A stretch of 64,000 bases of DNA, taken from Mycolicibacterium komanii. GTDB taxonomy: Bacteria; Actinomycetota; Actinomycetes; Mycobacteriales; Mycobacteriaceae. This document shows positions 28,574 to 39,922 of the stretch, one piece after another; the first letter of the stretch is position 1, and each line of letters opens with the position of its first letter. The notes beneath the pieces were generated by a model. It saw nothing but the letters and a program-made list of their open reading frames with translations, had not been told where the DNA came from and ran no database searches. The stretch spans positions 1 through 64,000 of the forward strand of contig NZ_CVTA01000063.1 of NCBI RefSeq assembly GCF_001050035.1. The letters run 5' to 3'. A program made the position numbers and the translations under genes.

Positions 28574-29422
28574 GTGAGCGAGAAGCGTCCAGGCAGAAGG
28601 GAGCAGCCCCCCGCCCCGCCCCCGCTGAGCCCGCTGATCGATGCGCACACCCATCTCGATGCGTGCGGCGCGTCCGACGCGGCGAGCGTGACCGCGATCG
28701 TCGACCGCGCGGCTGCAGTGGGCGTGCAGGCCGTCGTCACCATCGCCGACGACCTGGACTCCGCGCGCTGGGTCACCGAGGCCGCCGACGCCGACGAGCG
28801 GGTCTACGCCGCCGTCGCCCTGCACCCGACGCGTGCCGACGCGCTGACCGACGAGGCCAAGGCCGTCATCGAGCGACTCGCGGGCCATCCCCGGGTCGTC
28901 GCGATCGGCGAGACCGGCCTGGACCTGTACTGGCCCGGCAGGCTGGAGGGCTGCGCGGAACCCGCCGTTCAGCGAGAGGCCTTCGCGTGGCACATCGACC
29001 TCGCCAAGCGCACCGGTAAACCACTGATGCTGCACAACAGGGAAGCCGACGACCAGATTCTCGACGTCTTGGCCGCCGAAGGCGCCCCCGAGACTGTGAT
29101 CTTCCACTGTTTTTCCTCCGGGCCGGAGATGGCGCGTCGCTGTATCGACCGGGGCTGGCTACTGAGTTTGTCGGGCACAGTCAGCTTCAAGAACGCCAAA
29201 GCGCTGCAAGAAGCCGCGACGCTCATTCCGGCCGGGCAAATGCTCGTGGAGACCGATGCGCCGTTCCTCACACCCCACCCGTACCGCGGCGCGCCCAACG
29301 AGCCCTACTGCCTTCCTTACACTGTGCGAGCGTTGGCGGAGATCATCGGTAAGCCGGCGGAGGTGGTCGCGCGGGAAACCACGACGACAGCCGAACGCGC
29401 TTACGGCCTTGCGAGTTGCTGA
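28574..29422 (+). CDS. tatD: TatD family metal-dependent hydrolase
   Basis: A 282-residue TatD-type TIM-barrel DNase/hydrolase. Metal and active-site motifs in order: IDAHTHLD, GETGLDLY, LHNREADD, IFHCFSSG and ETDAPFLTPHPYRG. The GTG at 28574 gives VSEKRPGRRE and a Pro-rich N-terminal leader of about 20 residues before the barrel; no ribosome site is visible, so it may be leaderless. It is followed by rpfB after 90 bases. Confidence 0.92.
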   Translation: MSEKRPGRREQPPAPPPLSPLIDAHTHLDACGASDAASVTAIVDRAAAVGVQAVVTIADDLDSARWVTEAADADERVYAAVALHPTRADALTDEAKAVIERLAGHPRVVAIGETGLDLYWPGRLEGCAEPAVQREAFAWHIDLAKRTGKPLMLHNREADDQILDVLAAEGAPETVIFHCFSSGPEMARRCIDRGWLLSLSGTVSFKNAKALQEAATLIPAGQMLVETDAPFLTPHPYRGAPNEPYCLPYTVRALAEIIGKPAEVVARETTTTAERAYGLASC

Positions 29423-29436
29423 CTCGAGGCCTCTCC

Positions 29437-29452
29437 GTTACCGTCTTGTGAC
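29437..29452 (+). promoter_or_regulatory. MtrA-type direct repeat upstream of rpfB
   Basis: GTTAC (29437-29441), 6 bases, GTGAC (29448-29452): two GTNAC half-sites with an 11-base period, the usual arrangement for an OmpR-family regulator. MtrA is reported to regulate rpfB in M. tuberculosis. The repeat lies 61-76 bases before the rpfB start. Confidence 0.65.
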
Positions 29453-29494
29453 CGAAAGCGAAGTGCCACGAGGATGTGGCGCTCCGTCCGATAG

Positions 29495-31542
<2,048 letters not shown>

Positions 31543-31560
31543 CGCCTCGCACGGCGGGGT

Positions 31561-32352
31561 CTAGTGCAACGCGCGGACGATCAATGCGATGAACTCGCGG
31601 CACGACTGATACCGCTCTGTAGGCGTCTTCGCCAACGCCTTGGCCATGATCGAGTCGAAAGCTCGTGGCAGCCAGTCGATTTCCCGTGAGAACCGCGGCG
31701 GCGGGTGATGCAGGTGCGCCTCCACCAGCCCCACGCGAGAGTCCTCTCGATACGGCGGCGATCCGGTGATCAGCTCGACCGCCGTGCACGCCAGCGCGTA
31801 TTCATCCGTGGCCTCCGACGGCGCCCGCCCGGAGATCAGCTCCGGGGCCGAGTACGGCAGCGAGGCCTCCACCTCCGTGGGGCGCCGGCAGAAGTCGTCG
31901 GTCAGCTCGACGGCCACCCCGAAATCGATGAGTACGGCGCGCGAGCCGTCGGGCTCGACCAGGATGTTGGCGGGTTTGACGTCGCAGTGCACGATCGCGC
32001 GGTTGTGGATGTAGTCCAGGGCGTCGGCGATCTGGCCGAGGGCGGCGAGTCGCTCGGGCACCGTCCGCAGGCGCTGCACACCACCACCGGCGACGAACTC
32101 CATCGTCAGCCACCCCGGGCCCCGTTCGTACACGGTCACGATGTGGGGGTGGTCCAGCCGGTGGGCAAACTCGAACTCCCGTCGCAGACGAGCCGCGTGG
32201 GCGCGATCGCGCGCGTATTCGTCGAGGACCTTGAGTGCGACCACCCTCGCCGGGTTCTCGGCGTCGTGCACCCGGTAGACCGTGGCGGATCCGCCGTGGC
32301 CGAGGACCTCGTCGACCACGTAGTCGTCGAACCGGTCGCCGACGGACAGCAC
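31561..32352 (-). CDS. Orphan soluble Ser/Thr protein kinase, non-RD type
   Basis: A 263-residue protein that is only a kinase domain. Visible: glycine loop GHGGSATVYRV (residues 18-28), ATP lysine in VALK (Lys41), catalytic loop HCDVKPANIL (122-131), DFG (143-145), APE (169-171). The usual HRD arginine is Cys123, making it a non-RD kinase that may not need activation-loop phosphorylation. There is no membrane helix or PASTA domain, unlike PknB. It sits on the opposite strand between rsmA and ispE, breaking an otherwise conserved gene row; starts at GTG 32352, divergent from ispE by 79 bases. Confidence 0.88.
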   Translation of the reverse strand: MLSVGDRFDDYVVDEVLGHGGSATVYRVHDAENPARVVALKVLDEYARDRAHAARLRREFEFAHRLDHPHIVTVYERGPGWLTMEFVAGGGVQRLRTVPERLAALGQIADALDYIHNRAIVHCDVKPANILVEPDGSRAVLIDFGVAVELTDDFCRRPTEVEASLPYSAPELISGRAPSEATDEYALACTAVELITGSPPYREDSRVGLVEAHLHHPPPRFSREIDWLPRAFDSIMAKALAKTPTERYQSCREFIALIVRALH

Positions 32353-32431
32353 GAGCTCAGACTAGTGCCGCCGGCGACGTGCACCTTTAGAGACGGCTGC
32401 CCGCACTCCATCCCTCCGATAGTGTCGTGAC

Positions 32432-33406
32432 GTGCCAGGCTGGAACGGGAACACCGCCTCCGAGTGGGTTCCCACCGGATCGGTCACCGTGCGGGTGCCC
32501 GGCAAGGTCAACCTTTATCTGGAGGTGGGTGATCGCCGCGACGACGGCTATCACGAACTCACCACTGTGTTTCACGCCGTGTCGCTGCTCGACGAGGTCA
32601 CCGTCCGCAACGCCGACATGCTGTCGCTGGAGATGTCCGGTGAAGGGGCCGAGACGCTGCCCGCCGACGAACGCAACCTCGCATGGCGGGCGGCCGAACT
32701 CATGGCCGAGCACGTGGGCCGCGCGCCGGACGTGGCCATCACGATCGACAAATCCATCCCTGTCGCCGGCGGTATGGCGGGCGGCAGCGCCGACGCGGCC
32801 GCCGTGCTGGTCGCGATGAACACCCTGTGGGAGCTGGGCGTGCCGCGCCGCGACCTGCACACGCTGGCGGCCCGACTCGGCAGCGACGTGCCGTTCGCGC
32901 TGCACGGGGGAACCGCGCTCGGCACGGGCCGCGGCGAGGAGCTGGCGACGGTGCTGGCCCGCACGACCTTCCACTGGGTGCTGGCGTTCGCCGACGGCGG
33001 GCTGTCGACACCTGCGGTCTTCTCCGAGATCGACCGGCTGCGCGAATCGGCGGGGCCCGAACGAGAAGCGCCGCCGCGCCTCGACGACCCGGAGCCCGTG
33101 CTGGCGGCGCTGGCGTCCGGCGATGCCGCGCAACTGGCGCCGCTGCTCGGCAACGACCTGCAACCCGCCGCACTGAGCCTCGACCCGGGGTTGCGCCGCA
33201 CGCTGCGCGCCGGCACCGAGGCCGGGGCGCTGGCCGGCATCGTGTCCGGATCCGGCCCGACATGCGCCTTCCTGTGCGCGTCGGCGGGCCAGGCGGTCGA
33301 CGTGGGCGCGCAATTGGCGGGCGCGGGCGTCTGCCGCACCGTGCGGGTGGCCAGCGGTCCCGTCCAGGGTGCCCGGGTGGTGCCGACGCCGTCCACCTCG
33401 GTGTAG
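32432..33406 (+). CDS. ispE: 4-diphosphocytidyl-2-C-methyl-D-erythritol kinase
   Basis: A 324-residue GHMP kinase of the MEP isoprenoid pathway, phosphorylating CDP-methylerythritol. Motifs: [20 protein letters not shown] (motif 1), the ATP loop [14 protein letters not shown] (normally PxxAGLGGGSSDAA), and [10 protein letters not shown] (motif 3). The GTG at 32432 gives [10 protein letters not shown]. The Leu-to-Met change in the ATP loop is minor and the actinobacterial form is similar. Confidence 0.94.
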   Translation: MPGWNGNTASEWVPTGSVTVRVPGKVNLYLEVGDRRDDGYHELTTVFHAVSLLDEVTVRNADMLSLEMSGEGAETLPADERNLAWRAAELMAEHVGRAPDVAITIDKSIPVAGGMAGGSADAAAVLVAMNTLWELGVPRRDLHTLAARLGSDVPFALHGGTALGTGRGEELATVLARTTFHWVLAFADGGLSTPAVFSEIDRLRESAGPEREAPPRLDDPEPVLAALASGDAAQLAPLLGNDLQPAALSLDPGLRRTLRAGTEAGALAGIVSGSGPTCAFLCASAGQAVDVGAQLAGAGVCRTVRVASGPVQGARVVPTPSTSV

Positions 33407-33414
33407 CCCCTCGA

Positions 33415-33438
33415 GCGTTCGGTTGGGTACACGAACGC
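33415..33438 (+). terminator. Possible stem-loop after ispE
   Basis: GCGTTCG (33415-33421) and CGAACGC (33432-33438) form a perfect 7-bp stem with a 10-base loop, 9 bases after the ispE stop. No T-tract follows. A plausible weak terminator. Confidence 0.35.
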
Positions 33439-33785
33439 CGAGGCAGGGCGTACACCACCGTGCGCTCGGTGATGTGGCAGGGTGTGACCCAGACCTCAAT
33501 TATCGCGAGAGTTTGGCGGCTACTTAAGAGTTGCTTAAGATGATCGATGGTGAAGATTAGCTGTCACGCATCGGACGCGATTTTCTTGCCCGCCGCAGAC
33601 GCCGGCGGGCGCCTCGTCGGATATGGCGAAGGTTTCGGTGCATCACCATTTCGAGACTTAACCGCTCCCGATTCGTGTGCGCGCCTTCGCGATCGCGCCT
33701 CTGATCAAGCGGAGGATATGACGTGGGCATTTGCGCTGACGCCGATGTCGTCGGCGCAGCGGCTCCAAAACACGAGGAGGGCGCC
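33439..33785. promoter_or_regulatory. Regulatory region upstream of pks16, with CTTAAGA direct repeat
   Basis: About 350 bases without a supported gene before pks16. It is locally AT-richer. CTTAAGA occurs twice, at 33523-33529 and 33534-33540, an exact 11-base period that fits a response-regulator site. The region should contain the pks16 promoter; a frame opening at 33723 would only extend pks16 with unsupported residues. Confidence 0.45.
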
Positions 33786-35420
33786 GTGAGCCGATTCACC
33801 GAGAAGATGTACCGCAATGCCCGCACCGTCACGACGGGCATGGTCACCGGTGAACCGTACGAACCCGTCCGCCACACCTGGGGTGAGGTGCACGAGCGGG
33901 CGCGCTGCATTGCTGGCGGTCTGAAGAAGGCCGGCATCGGCCTCGGCGACGCGATCGGCGTGTTGGCCGGTTTCCCGGTCGAGATCGCCCCGACCGCGCA
34001 GGGCCTGTGGATGCGCGGCGCCAGCCTGACCATGCTGCACCAGCCCACACCGCGCACCGACCTCGCCGTCTGGGCCGAGGACACCATGAACGTCGTGCGG
34101 ATGATCGAGGCCAAGGCCGTGATCGTCTCCGAGCCGTTCCTGGTCGCCGTGCCGGTGCTCGAGGAGCAGGGCATCAAGGTCCTCACGATCTCCGACCTGA
34201 TGGCCAACGAGCCGATCGACCCGATCGACGTCGGCGAGGACGATCTCGCGCTGATGCAGCTGACCTCCGGCTCGACGGGTTCGCCCAAGGCCGTCCAGAT
34301 CACCCACCGCAACATCTACTCGAACGCCGAGGCGATGTTCATCGGCGCCGAATACGACGTCGAGAAGGACGTCATGGTCAGCTGGCTGCCCTGCTTCCAC
34401 GACATGGGCATGGTCGGCTTCCTGACGATCCCGATGTACTTCGGCGCGGAGCTGGTCAAGGTCACGCCGATGGACTTCCTGCGCGACACCCTGCTGTGGG
34501 CCAAGCTCATCGACAAGTACAAGGGCACGATGACCGCGGCGCCCAACTTCGCCTACGCGCTGTTCGCCAAGCGGTTACGCCGTCAGGCCAAGCCGGGCGA
34601 GTTCGACCTGTCGACGCTGCGGTTCGCGCTGTCCGGCGCCGAGCCCGTCGAACCCGCCGACGTCGAGGATCTGGTGGACGCCGGGGCGCCGTTCGGTCTC
34701 AAGCCCGATGCGATCCTGCCCGCCTACGGAATGGCCGAGACCACATTGGCGGTCTCGTTCTCGCCGTGCGGCGCGGGTCTGGTGGTCGACGAGGTCGACG
34801 CCGACCTGCTGGCCGCCCTGCGCCGCGCCGTGCCCGCCACCAAGGGCAACACCCGGCGTCTGGCCTCCCTGGGGCCGCTGCTGCGTGACCTCGAGGCGCG
34901 CGTGATCGACGAGCAGGGCAACGTGATGCCGCCGCGCGGTGTCGGCGTCATCGAGCTTCGCGGCGAGTGCTTGACACCCGGTTACCTCACCATGGGTGGA
35001 TTCATCCCGGCGCAAGACGAGCACGGCTGGTATGACACCGGCGACCTCGGCTACATCACCGAGGAAGGCAACATCATCGTCTGCGGTCGCGTGAAGGACG
35101 TCATCATCATGGCGGGCCGCAACATCTATCCGACCGACATCGAGCGGGCCGCGTGCCGCGTCGAGGGCGTTCGGCCGGGTTGTGCGGTCGCCGTGCGACT
35201 GGACGCGGGGCATGCGCGCGAGACATTCGCCGTCGCCGTCGAGTCCAACTCCTGGCAGGATCCTGACGAAGTGCACCGCATCGAGCGGCAGGTCGCCCAT
35301 GAGGTGGTGGCCGAGGTCGACGTGCGCCCGCGCAACGTCGTCGTGCTCGGACCGGGCACCATCCCGAAGACGCCGTCGGGCAAGCTGCGCCGCAGCAACT
35401 CGGTCTCGCTCGTCACCTAG
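33786..35420 (+). CDS. pks16: Acyl-CoA/AMP ligase-like protein (Pks16 family)
   Basis: A 544-residue adenylate-forming enzyme. AMP-binding motif [18 protein letters not shown], the A5-type motif [25 protein letters not shown] and the C-terminal lysine motif TPSGKLRRS are intact. It is the counterpart of M. tuberculosis Rv1013, named Pks16 although it has no ketosynthase. It probably activates a fatty acid as acyl-AMP; the final acceptor is unknown. GTG 33786 ([13 protein letters not shown]) is selected from the family N-terminus and a GAGGAGGG site just before it. Confidence 0.9.
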   Translation: MSRFTEKMYRNARTVTTGMVTGEPYEPVRHTWGEVHERARCIAGGLKKAGIGLGDAIGVLAGFPVEIAPTAQGLWMRGASLTMLHQPTPRTDLAVWAEDTMNVVRMIEAKAVIVSEPFLVAVPVLEEQGIKVLTISDLMANEPIDPIDVGEDDLALMQLTSGSTGSPKAVQITHRNIYSNAEAMFIGAEYDVEKDVMVSWLPCFHDMGMVGFLTIPMYFGAELVKVTPMDFLRDTLLWAKLIDKYKGTMTAAPNFAYALFAKRLRRQAKPGEFDLSTLRFALSGAEPVEPADVEDLVDAGAPFGLKPDAILPAYGMAETTLAVSFSPCGAGLVVDEVDADLLAALRRAVPATKGNTRRLASLGPLLRDLEARVIDEQGNVMPPRGVGVIELRGECLTPGYLTMGGFIPAQDEHGWYDTGDLGYITEEGNIIVCGRVKDVIIMAGRNIYPTDIERAACRVEGVRPGCAVAVRLDAGHARETFAVAVESNSWQDPDEVHRIERQVAHEVVAEVDVRPRNVVVLGPGTIPKTPSGKLRRSNSVSLVT

Positions 35421-35480
35421 CCTCTTCTCGCCCACGCAGCCGGGGATAACGAGCTGTCGGTCTTTGTCGATACGGTCGGT

Positions 35481-36449
35481 GTGATGCCTTCCGCACCCGC
35501 CATCGAGGCGATCGATCTGGTCAAGCGCTTCGGCGACGCCTGCGACGGACCGGCGGTGGACCACGTCAGCTTCACCGTTGCGCCCGGTACCGTGCTCGGC
35601 CTGCTCGGCCCGAACGGTGCGGGCAAGACCACCACGGTGCGGATGATGACGACCCTGACCACACCCACCAGCGGCACCGCCCGCGTCGCCGGCTACGACA
35701 TCGTCCGCGAACCCGACCAGGTGCGCCGCAACATGGGGCTGACCGGTCAGGTCGCCACCGTCGACGAACTGCTCACCGGCCGCGAGAACATCCGGATGAT
35801 CGGCGGGCTCTACGGCATCCGCAGAAAAGACCTCAAACGGCTGGGCGATCAACTGCTCGAACAGTTCTCGCTCGCCGACGCCGCCGACCGTGTGGTGAAG
35901 TCCTACTCGGGCGGCATGCGTCGTCGACTCGATCTCGCGGTGAGCCTGCTGGCATCGCCGCCGGTGTTGTTCCTCGACGAGCCGACCACCGGCCTGGATC
36001 CTCGCAGCCGCAGCGAATTGTGGGATGCGCTGCGGGAATTGGTCAGGCAGGGCACCACGCTACTGCTGACCACGCAGTACCTCGAGGAGGCCGATCAACT
36101 GGCCGACAACATCCTGGTGATCGACAAGGGATGCATCATCGCCGAGGGGTCGCCGCTCGAGCTCAAACAGCAGGCGGGCAACGCCAGCCTGGTCGTCACC
36201 GTGACGAAAGCCGAGGATCTGCCGGCCGCCGAGGCGCTTCTGGCCAGAGGCGGCACCGAGGTGTTCGTCAACGCCGGTGCCCGCGAATTGACCGCGCCCG
36301 CCGACGGACTCGACGACATGATCCGCGTCGCGGGGTGGCTCCGGGAGAGCAACATCGGTGTCGACGACATCGGATTGTCGCGACCGAGCCTCGACGATGT
36401 TTTCCTCTCGCTGACCGGTCACCGCAGCGAAGAGGGGGACGACGCGTGA
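35481..36449 (+). CDS. DrrA-type ABC transporter ATP-binding protein
   Basis: A 322-residue ATPase subunit. Walker A GLLGPNGAGKTTTVRMM, Q-loop region, signature SYSGGMRRRLDLA, Walker B VLFLDEPTTGLD. The extra C-terminal domain (after about residue 220, ending SRPSLDDVFLSLTGH) is typical of daunorubicin-resistance DrrA-type exporters. The GTG at 35481 or the next codon ATG 35484 could start it. It overlaps its permease by four bases (GTGA, 36446-36449). The substrate is unknown; lipid or drug export is usual. Confidence 0.92.
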   Translation: MMPSAPAIEAIDLVKRFGDACDGPAVDHVSFTVAPGTVLGLLGPNGAGKTTTVRMMTTLTTPTSGTARVAGYDIVREPDQVRRNMGLTGQVATVDELLTGRENIRMIGGLYGIRRKDLKRLGDQLLEQFSLADAADRVVKSYSGGMRRRLDLAVSLLASPPVLFLDEPTTGLDPRSRSELWDALRELVRQGTTLLLTTQYLEEADQLADNILVIDKGCIIAEGSPLELKQQAGNASLVVTVTKAEDLPAAEALLARGGTEVFVNAGARELTAPADGLDDMIRVAGWLRESNIGVDDIGLSRPSLDDVFLSLTGHRSEEGDDA

Positions 36450-37309
36450 CTGCCGAAGACGTCGAGACCATCGCGCCGGCCGTGCAAGGCCATGCGCGGC
36501 GGGTCTCGCTGCACGCCCCGAACATCGCCCAGCAGTCGTGGATCATGGTCAAGCGCAACATGATCCACACCAAACGCATGCCCGAGATGCTCAGCGACGT
36601 CACCACTCAGCCGATCATGTTCGTGTTGCTGTTCGCATTTGTGTTCGGCGCCTCGATACCCAACCCGGGAGGAACGAACTACCGCGAGTTCCTGCTGCCC
36701 GGCATCCAGGCGCAGACCATCGTGTTCTCGGCGTTCGTCGTGGCCTCCGGTATCACCGCCGACGTGGAGAAGGGCATCATCGACCGGTTCCGGTCGCTAC
36801 CGATCTCGCGGTCGTCGGTGCTCATCGGCCGCAGCATCGCCAGTTTGATCCACTCCTCGCTGGGTGTGGTGGTGATGGCGCTGACGGGCCTGGCGATCGG
36901 GTGGCGGATCCGGGGGAGCGTCGCCGAGGCGGTGCTGGCCTTCGCCCTCGTCCTGGTTTTCGGATTCGGCATGATCTGGTTCGGCATCCTGATCGGGTCG
37001 CTGCTGCGCACCGTCGAAGCCGTCAACGGCGTGATGTTCACCGTTCTGTTCCCGATCACGTTCCTGGCCAACACGTTTGTGCCCACCGAGCCGATGCCGC
37101 ACTGGCTGCGGGTGATCGCCGAATGGAATCCCGTGTCGTCGCTCGCTCAGGCGATGCGTCAACTGTGGGGCAACGGCGGGCCCGCGCCGGAGAGCGCGCA
37201 ACTTCCGCTGCACCATCCCGTGCTGGCAACCGTCATCTGGTCGCTGCTGCTGACCGCTCTGTTTGCGCCGTTCGCCCTGCGCGCCTACGCCCGCCGCACG
37301 GGAAGCTAG
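36446..37309 (+). CDS. DrrB-type ABC-2 permease
   Basis: A 287-residue permease with six predicted membrane helices (first near PIMFVLLFAFVFGASI). GLPGI-like LLPGIQAQTIVFSAF and the ADVEKGIIDRFRSLPI amphipathic loop are typical of ABC-2 (DrrB) permeases. It starts at GTG 36446 inside the end of the ATPase gene. Its stop overlaps the stop of the convergent phosphotransferase gene by three bases (CTAG, 37306-37309). Confidence 0.92.
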   Translation: MTAEDVETIAPAVQGHARRVSLHAPNIAQQSWIMVKRNMIHTKRMPEMLSDVTTQPIMFVLLFAFVFGASIPNPGGTNYREFLLPGIQAQTIVFSAFVVASGITADVEKGIIDRFRSLPISRSSVLIGRSIASLIHSSLGVVVMALTGLAIGWRIRGSVAEAVLAFALVLVFGFGMIWFGILIGSLLRTVEAVNGVMFTVLFPITFLANTFVPTEPMPHWLRVIAEWNPVSSLAQAMRQLWGNGGPAPESAQLPLHHPVLATVIWSLLLTALFAPFALRAYARRTGS

Positions 37310-38355
37310 CCGCGGATCGTTGCCGTCGTCCATGCGGGCAGTATCGGAGCCCGGGTGAGGAAGTGGTCCGATTGCCCGGTCGCGCGCAACAACGCCTGCA
37401 TCCGTAATATGCAGCAGCCCATGCGGACCATCGCGAAGATCTCGTACCAGTCGAGGTCCTGCAGTGGCCGACCCAACATCTCCTCATAACGGCCGACCAC
37501 CGAGGCACGGCTGTCGAACCCCGCTAGTTCGGGGTCGAGGTCCAGCCCATTGACCTCGAGCATCTGCTTGCGGGTCGCCAACCACCATGCGATGTCGGCT
37601 TCGGCGGGGCAGATGCAGGCCTGTTCCCAGTCCAATGCCCCGACGAGCTCACCGTTGTCGTCGAAAATGGCATTCGACAGCCGTGCGTCACCCCAGCAGA
37701 TACTCAAATCCGTTGTGGGAGTTGGTAGTCGGCTCGTCAGCCAGTCGAACGCCTCGACCATCACGTCGGGTACCTGGCCCTCGGTGCCCCAGCGGGCGTA
37801 TTCGCGCCACCAGTCCAGCTCGGCGGCGACACCAACCCCGCCGGGCCGCGCGAGCCACGGCGCCGATTCGACCGGAACGCTGTGCAGCCGCGCGAGCGTC
37901 TCGACGAACGAGTCGTGGGCTCGGCGCTGTACCGCGGGGCCCGCATCGTGGAGCCAACCACGGGTGGCGTAGGACGTGTCCGACGGGGTGTGGCCGACAA
38001 TGCGCGGCATCACAAGGAACTTCGAGCCGATCCAGGACGGATCGGGTTCGTAGAGCAGCGGTGACGGGGTCGCGACACCGTGGATGTGCAGGAGTTCCTG
38101 CGTCCGCGCCTGCGCCTGGAGGTCGTATTCCGGGAAGATGCCGCCGCCGGCCGGCGGAATGCGGATCACGTACTCGGTCGACGCCCCGTCGACGGTGACC
38201 GTGAACACCAGCGACTCGCTGGACCAACCCGCGGCCCGGTTGGCCGCGCGAAGCTCCGACACCTCGACGTCACTGGCGGACCGTTGCGCGAACCATTCGC
38301 GCAGTCGCGCGCGGGCGGCCGACAGATCGCGCTTGGCGAGGGCGATTCCGACCAT
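37306..38355 (-). CDS. APH-fold phosphotransferase family protein
   Basis: A 349-residue aminoglycoside-phosphotransferase-fold protein. The Brenner-type motif reads ICWGDARLSNAIFDD (WGD in place of the usual HGD, as in ACAD10-like members) and the metal motif LDWEQACICPAEADIAWW is intact. Members of this subgroup are common in mycobacteria and are thought to act on hydroxylated acyl-CoAs or other small substrates rather than antibiotics. The ATG at 38355 is used. It is divergent from the hydrolase gene at 38438, and TetR-type dyads lie between them. Confidence 0.82.
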   Translation of the reverse strand: MVGIALAKRDLSAARARLREWFAQRSASDVEVSELRAANRAAGWSSESLVFTVTVDGASTEYVIRIPPAGGGIFPEYDLQAQARTQELLHIHGVATPSPLLYEPDPSWIGSKFLVMPRIVGHTPSDTSYATRGWLHDAGPAVQRRAHDSFVETLARLHSVPVESAPWLARPGGVGVAAELDWWREYARWGTEGQVPDVMVEAFDWLTSRLPTPTTDLSICWGDARLSNAIFDDNGELVGALDWEQACICPAEADIAWWLATRKQMLEVNGLDLDPELAGFDSRASVVGRYEEMLGRPLQDLDWYEIFAMVRMGCCILRMQALLRATGQSDHFLTRAPILPAWTTATIRG

Positions 38356-38364
38356 GCGAACAGG

Positions 38365-38390
38365 GTTACATGAGCGCGGTGCAATGTAAA
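38365..38390. promoter_or_regulatory. TetR-type dyad 1
   Basis: GTTACAT (38365-38371) and ATGTAAA (38384-38390) form a dyad with a 12-base spacer; six of seven arm bases pair. It lies directly before the phosphotransferase start and shares the GTTACAT core with dyad 2. Confidence 0.5.
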
Positions 38391-38400
38391 GCATTGACCT

Positions 38401-38426
38401 GTTACATACCGAGACACGTATGTAAT
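38401..38426. promoter_or_regulatory. TetR-type dyad 2 within hydrolase promoter
   Basis: GTTACATAC (38401-38409), 8 bases, GTATGTAAT (38418-38426): arms pair at 8 of 9 positions. It lies between a possible -35 (TTGACC, 38394-38399) and the GTG at 38438, covering the -10 (TATGTA, 38419-38424). Binding would block transcription of a leaderless hydrolase mRNA. The nearby TetR gene (39267) is the obvious candidate regulator. Confidence 0.6.
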
Positions 38427-38437
38427 ACGCTGACCCC

Positions 38438-39274
38438 GTGGCTCAACCTGTCACGTTCGGCGACATCGACGACACCGACAAGCCCCTCGCGGTGCTGGTG
38501 CACGGCTTCCCGGACACCCCGTTCACCTGGCGTCACCTCGGCCCCGTGCTGGTCGCCCACGGGTACCGTGTCGTCGCGCCGTGGCTACCCGGATACGACG
38601 CCCCTGTCGGGCGCCCGATCGGCGTGGGCACCTACGCCCGGCACGTGCTCGACGTGGCCGCCCGCCACGACGCCGACGACCGAGCGGTGCTCATCGGCCA
38701 CGACTGGGGAGCACAGGCCGGCTACGGCGCGGTCGTCGTGCAACCCAACGCGTTTCGGCGCTTCGTAGCGCTCGCCGTTCCGCCGGTCGGCGCGCTCGCC
38801 ACCGGGCTTTTCACCTATGGGCAGCTGCGTCGCTCGTTCTACATCTGGTTCATTCAGCAGATCGGTCTCGCCGAGGCCGCGTTGCTCGCGCCGGGCTTTT
38901 GGGAGGCGCTGTGGTCGGACTGGTCGCCGGGCTACGACGCCGCCGACGACATCGCCGAACTACGCAGGCACGTCGACGAGAAGAACATCGCAGACGTCAT
39001 CGCGCCGTATCGGGCATCGTTCAATCCGGACTTCGCCGATCCCGACACCGCCGCCGAGGCCGAGGCGACGATGCAACCGCCACCGGTGCCAACGCTGTAT
39101 CTGCACGGCCGCACGGACGGGGCCATCGGCGCGGACATCCTGCCCGACCTGGGCCCGCACCTGCCGACACCCGGCTCGGCCGCCGAGATCCTCGACGGCA
39201 TCGGGCATTTCCTGCATCTGGAGAAGCCGGACCTCATCGCGGCCAAGGTCGTCGACTGGCTGGATGCTAGCTGA
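38438..39274 (+). CDS. Alpha/beta hydrolase, epoxide-hydrolase-like
   Basis: A 278-residue alpha/beta hydrolase. Oxyanion region LVHGFPDTPFTW, nucleophile elbow GHDWGAQAG (Asp nucleophile, as in epoxide hydrolases and haloalkane dehalogenases) and the C-terminal His in IGHFLHLEKPD are visible. Asp as nucleophile together with HGFPD favours epoxide hydrolase. It probably starts at GTG 38438 on a leaderless mRNA. The last 8 bases overlap the convergent TetR gene. Confidence 0.85.
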   Translation: MAQPVTFGDIDDTDKPLAVLVHGFPDTPFTWRHLGPVLVAHGYRVVAPWLPGYDAPVGRPIGVGTYARHVLDVAARHDADDRAVLIGHDWGAQAGYGAVVVQPNAFRRFVALAVPPVGALATGLFTYGQLRRSFYIWFIQQIGLAEAALLAPGFWEALWSDWSPGYDAADDIAELRRHVDEKNIADVIAPYRASFNPDFADPDTAAEAEATMQPPPVPTLYLHGRTDGAIGADILPDLGPHLPTPGSAAEILDGIGHFLHLEKPDLIAAKVVDWLDAS

Positions 39275-39809
39275 CCGCCCGACGCCTGTGACCGACGTCC
39301 AGACCCGCGGCGTGGCGCAGCTCGGCGAGGAAGTCGGCGGGAGTGCCCCCGCCGATCATGTAGTGGCACACCGCGATCCGCACCACCGCGGCCGCCGCGA
39401 CGTCACTCGCCTCGCCCGGGATGATTCGCGCGATCCGCTCGTGCATGATCGGCAGCACCCGCTTCATTTGGGACAGCACATGTTCAGGTTCCACATCGGC
39501 GAGCGAGCCCAGCGAGTAGGTGCTTTGGAACTGCACGATGAACCGCAGCGCCGCATCGAGCCGCTCCGGACCGACCAGTCCGGCCATGGCCGCGGCGATG
39601 CCCGCGTCGAAATTGTCTTGTTCGTAGAGCCCGAACGCCTCGAGTAGCCCCTCCTTCGACCCGAAATGCCGGTAGACCGTTGGACGGGAGACCTCGGCCT
39701 CGGCCGCGACGTCGGAGAGTTGAAGTCGGCGCCTGCCGTCACGCGCCAGCACGACGAACGTCGCCGCAAGAATGCGACGCCGCGTCGACTGCTCGTCCGG
39801 ATCCGGCAT
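39267..39809 (-). CDS. TetR family transcriptional regulator
   Basis: A 180-residue TetR repressor. The N-terminal helix-turn-helix LQLSDVAAEAEVSRPTVYRHF is clear; the ligand domain follows and ends in a basic tail (GHRRRAVS). ATG 39809 is preferred to GTG 39815 because AAAGGG stands at a better distance. It overlaps the hydrolase gene 3' to 3' and is divergent from the enzyme run at 39923. GTTACAT-type dyads before the hydrolase are likely targets. Confidence 0.87.
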   Translation of the reverse strand: MPDPDEQSTRRRILAATFVVLARDGRRRLQLSDVAAEAEVSRPTVYRHFGSKEGLLEAFGLYEQDNFDAGIAAAMAGLVGPERLDAALRFIVQFQSTYSLGSLADVEPEHVLSQMKRVLPIMHERIARIIPGEASDVAAAAVVRIAVCHYMIGGGTPADFLAELRHAAGLDVGHRRRAVS

Positions 39810-39922
39810 CGCCACCCTTTACACCTAAGCCATCAAATGTCACACTGACGCTACAGCACACACGCGTCCACGAACGAGACATCCGTGGGCCCCATGTTAA
39901 TCCGGTGCGGAGGGCAGCGGCG

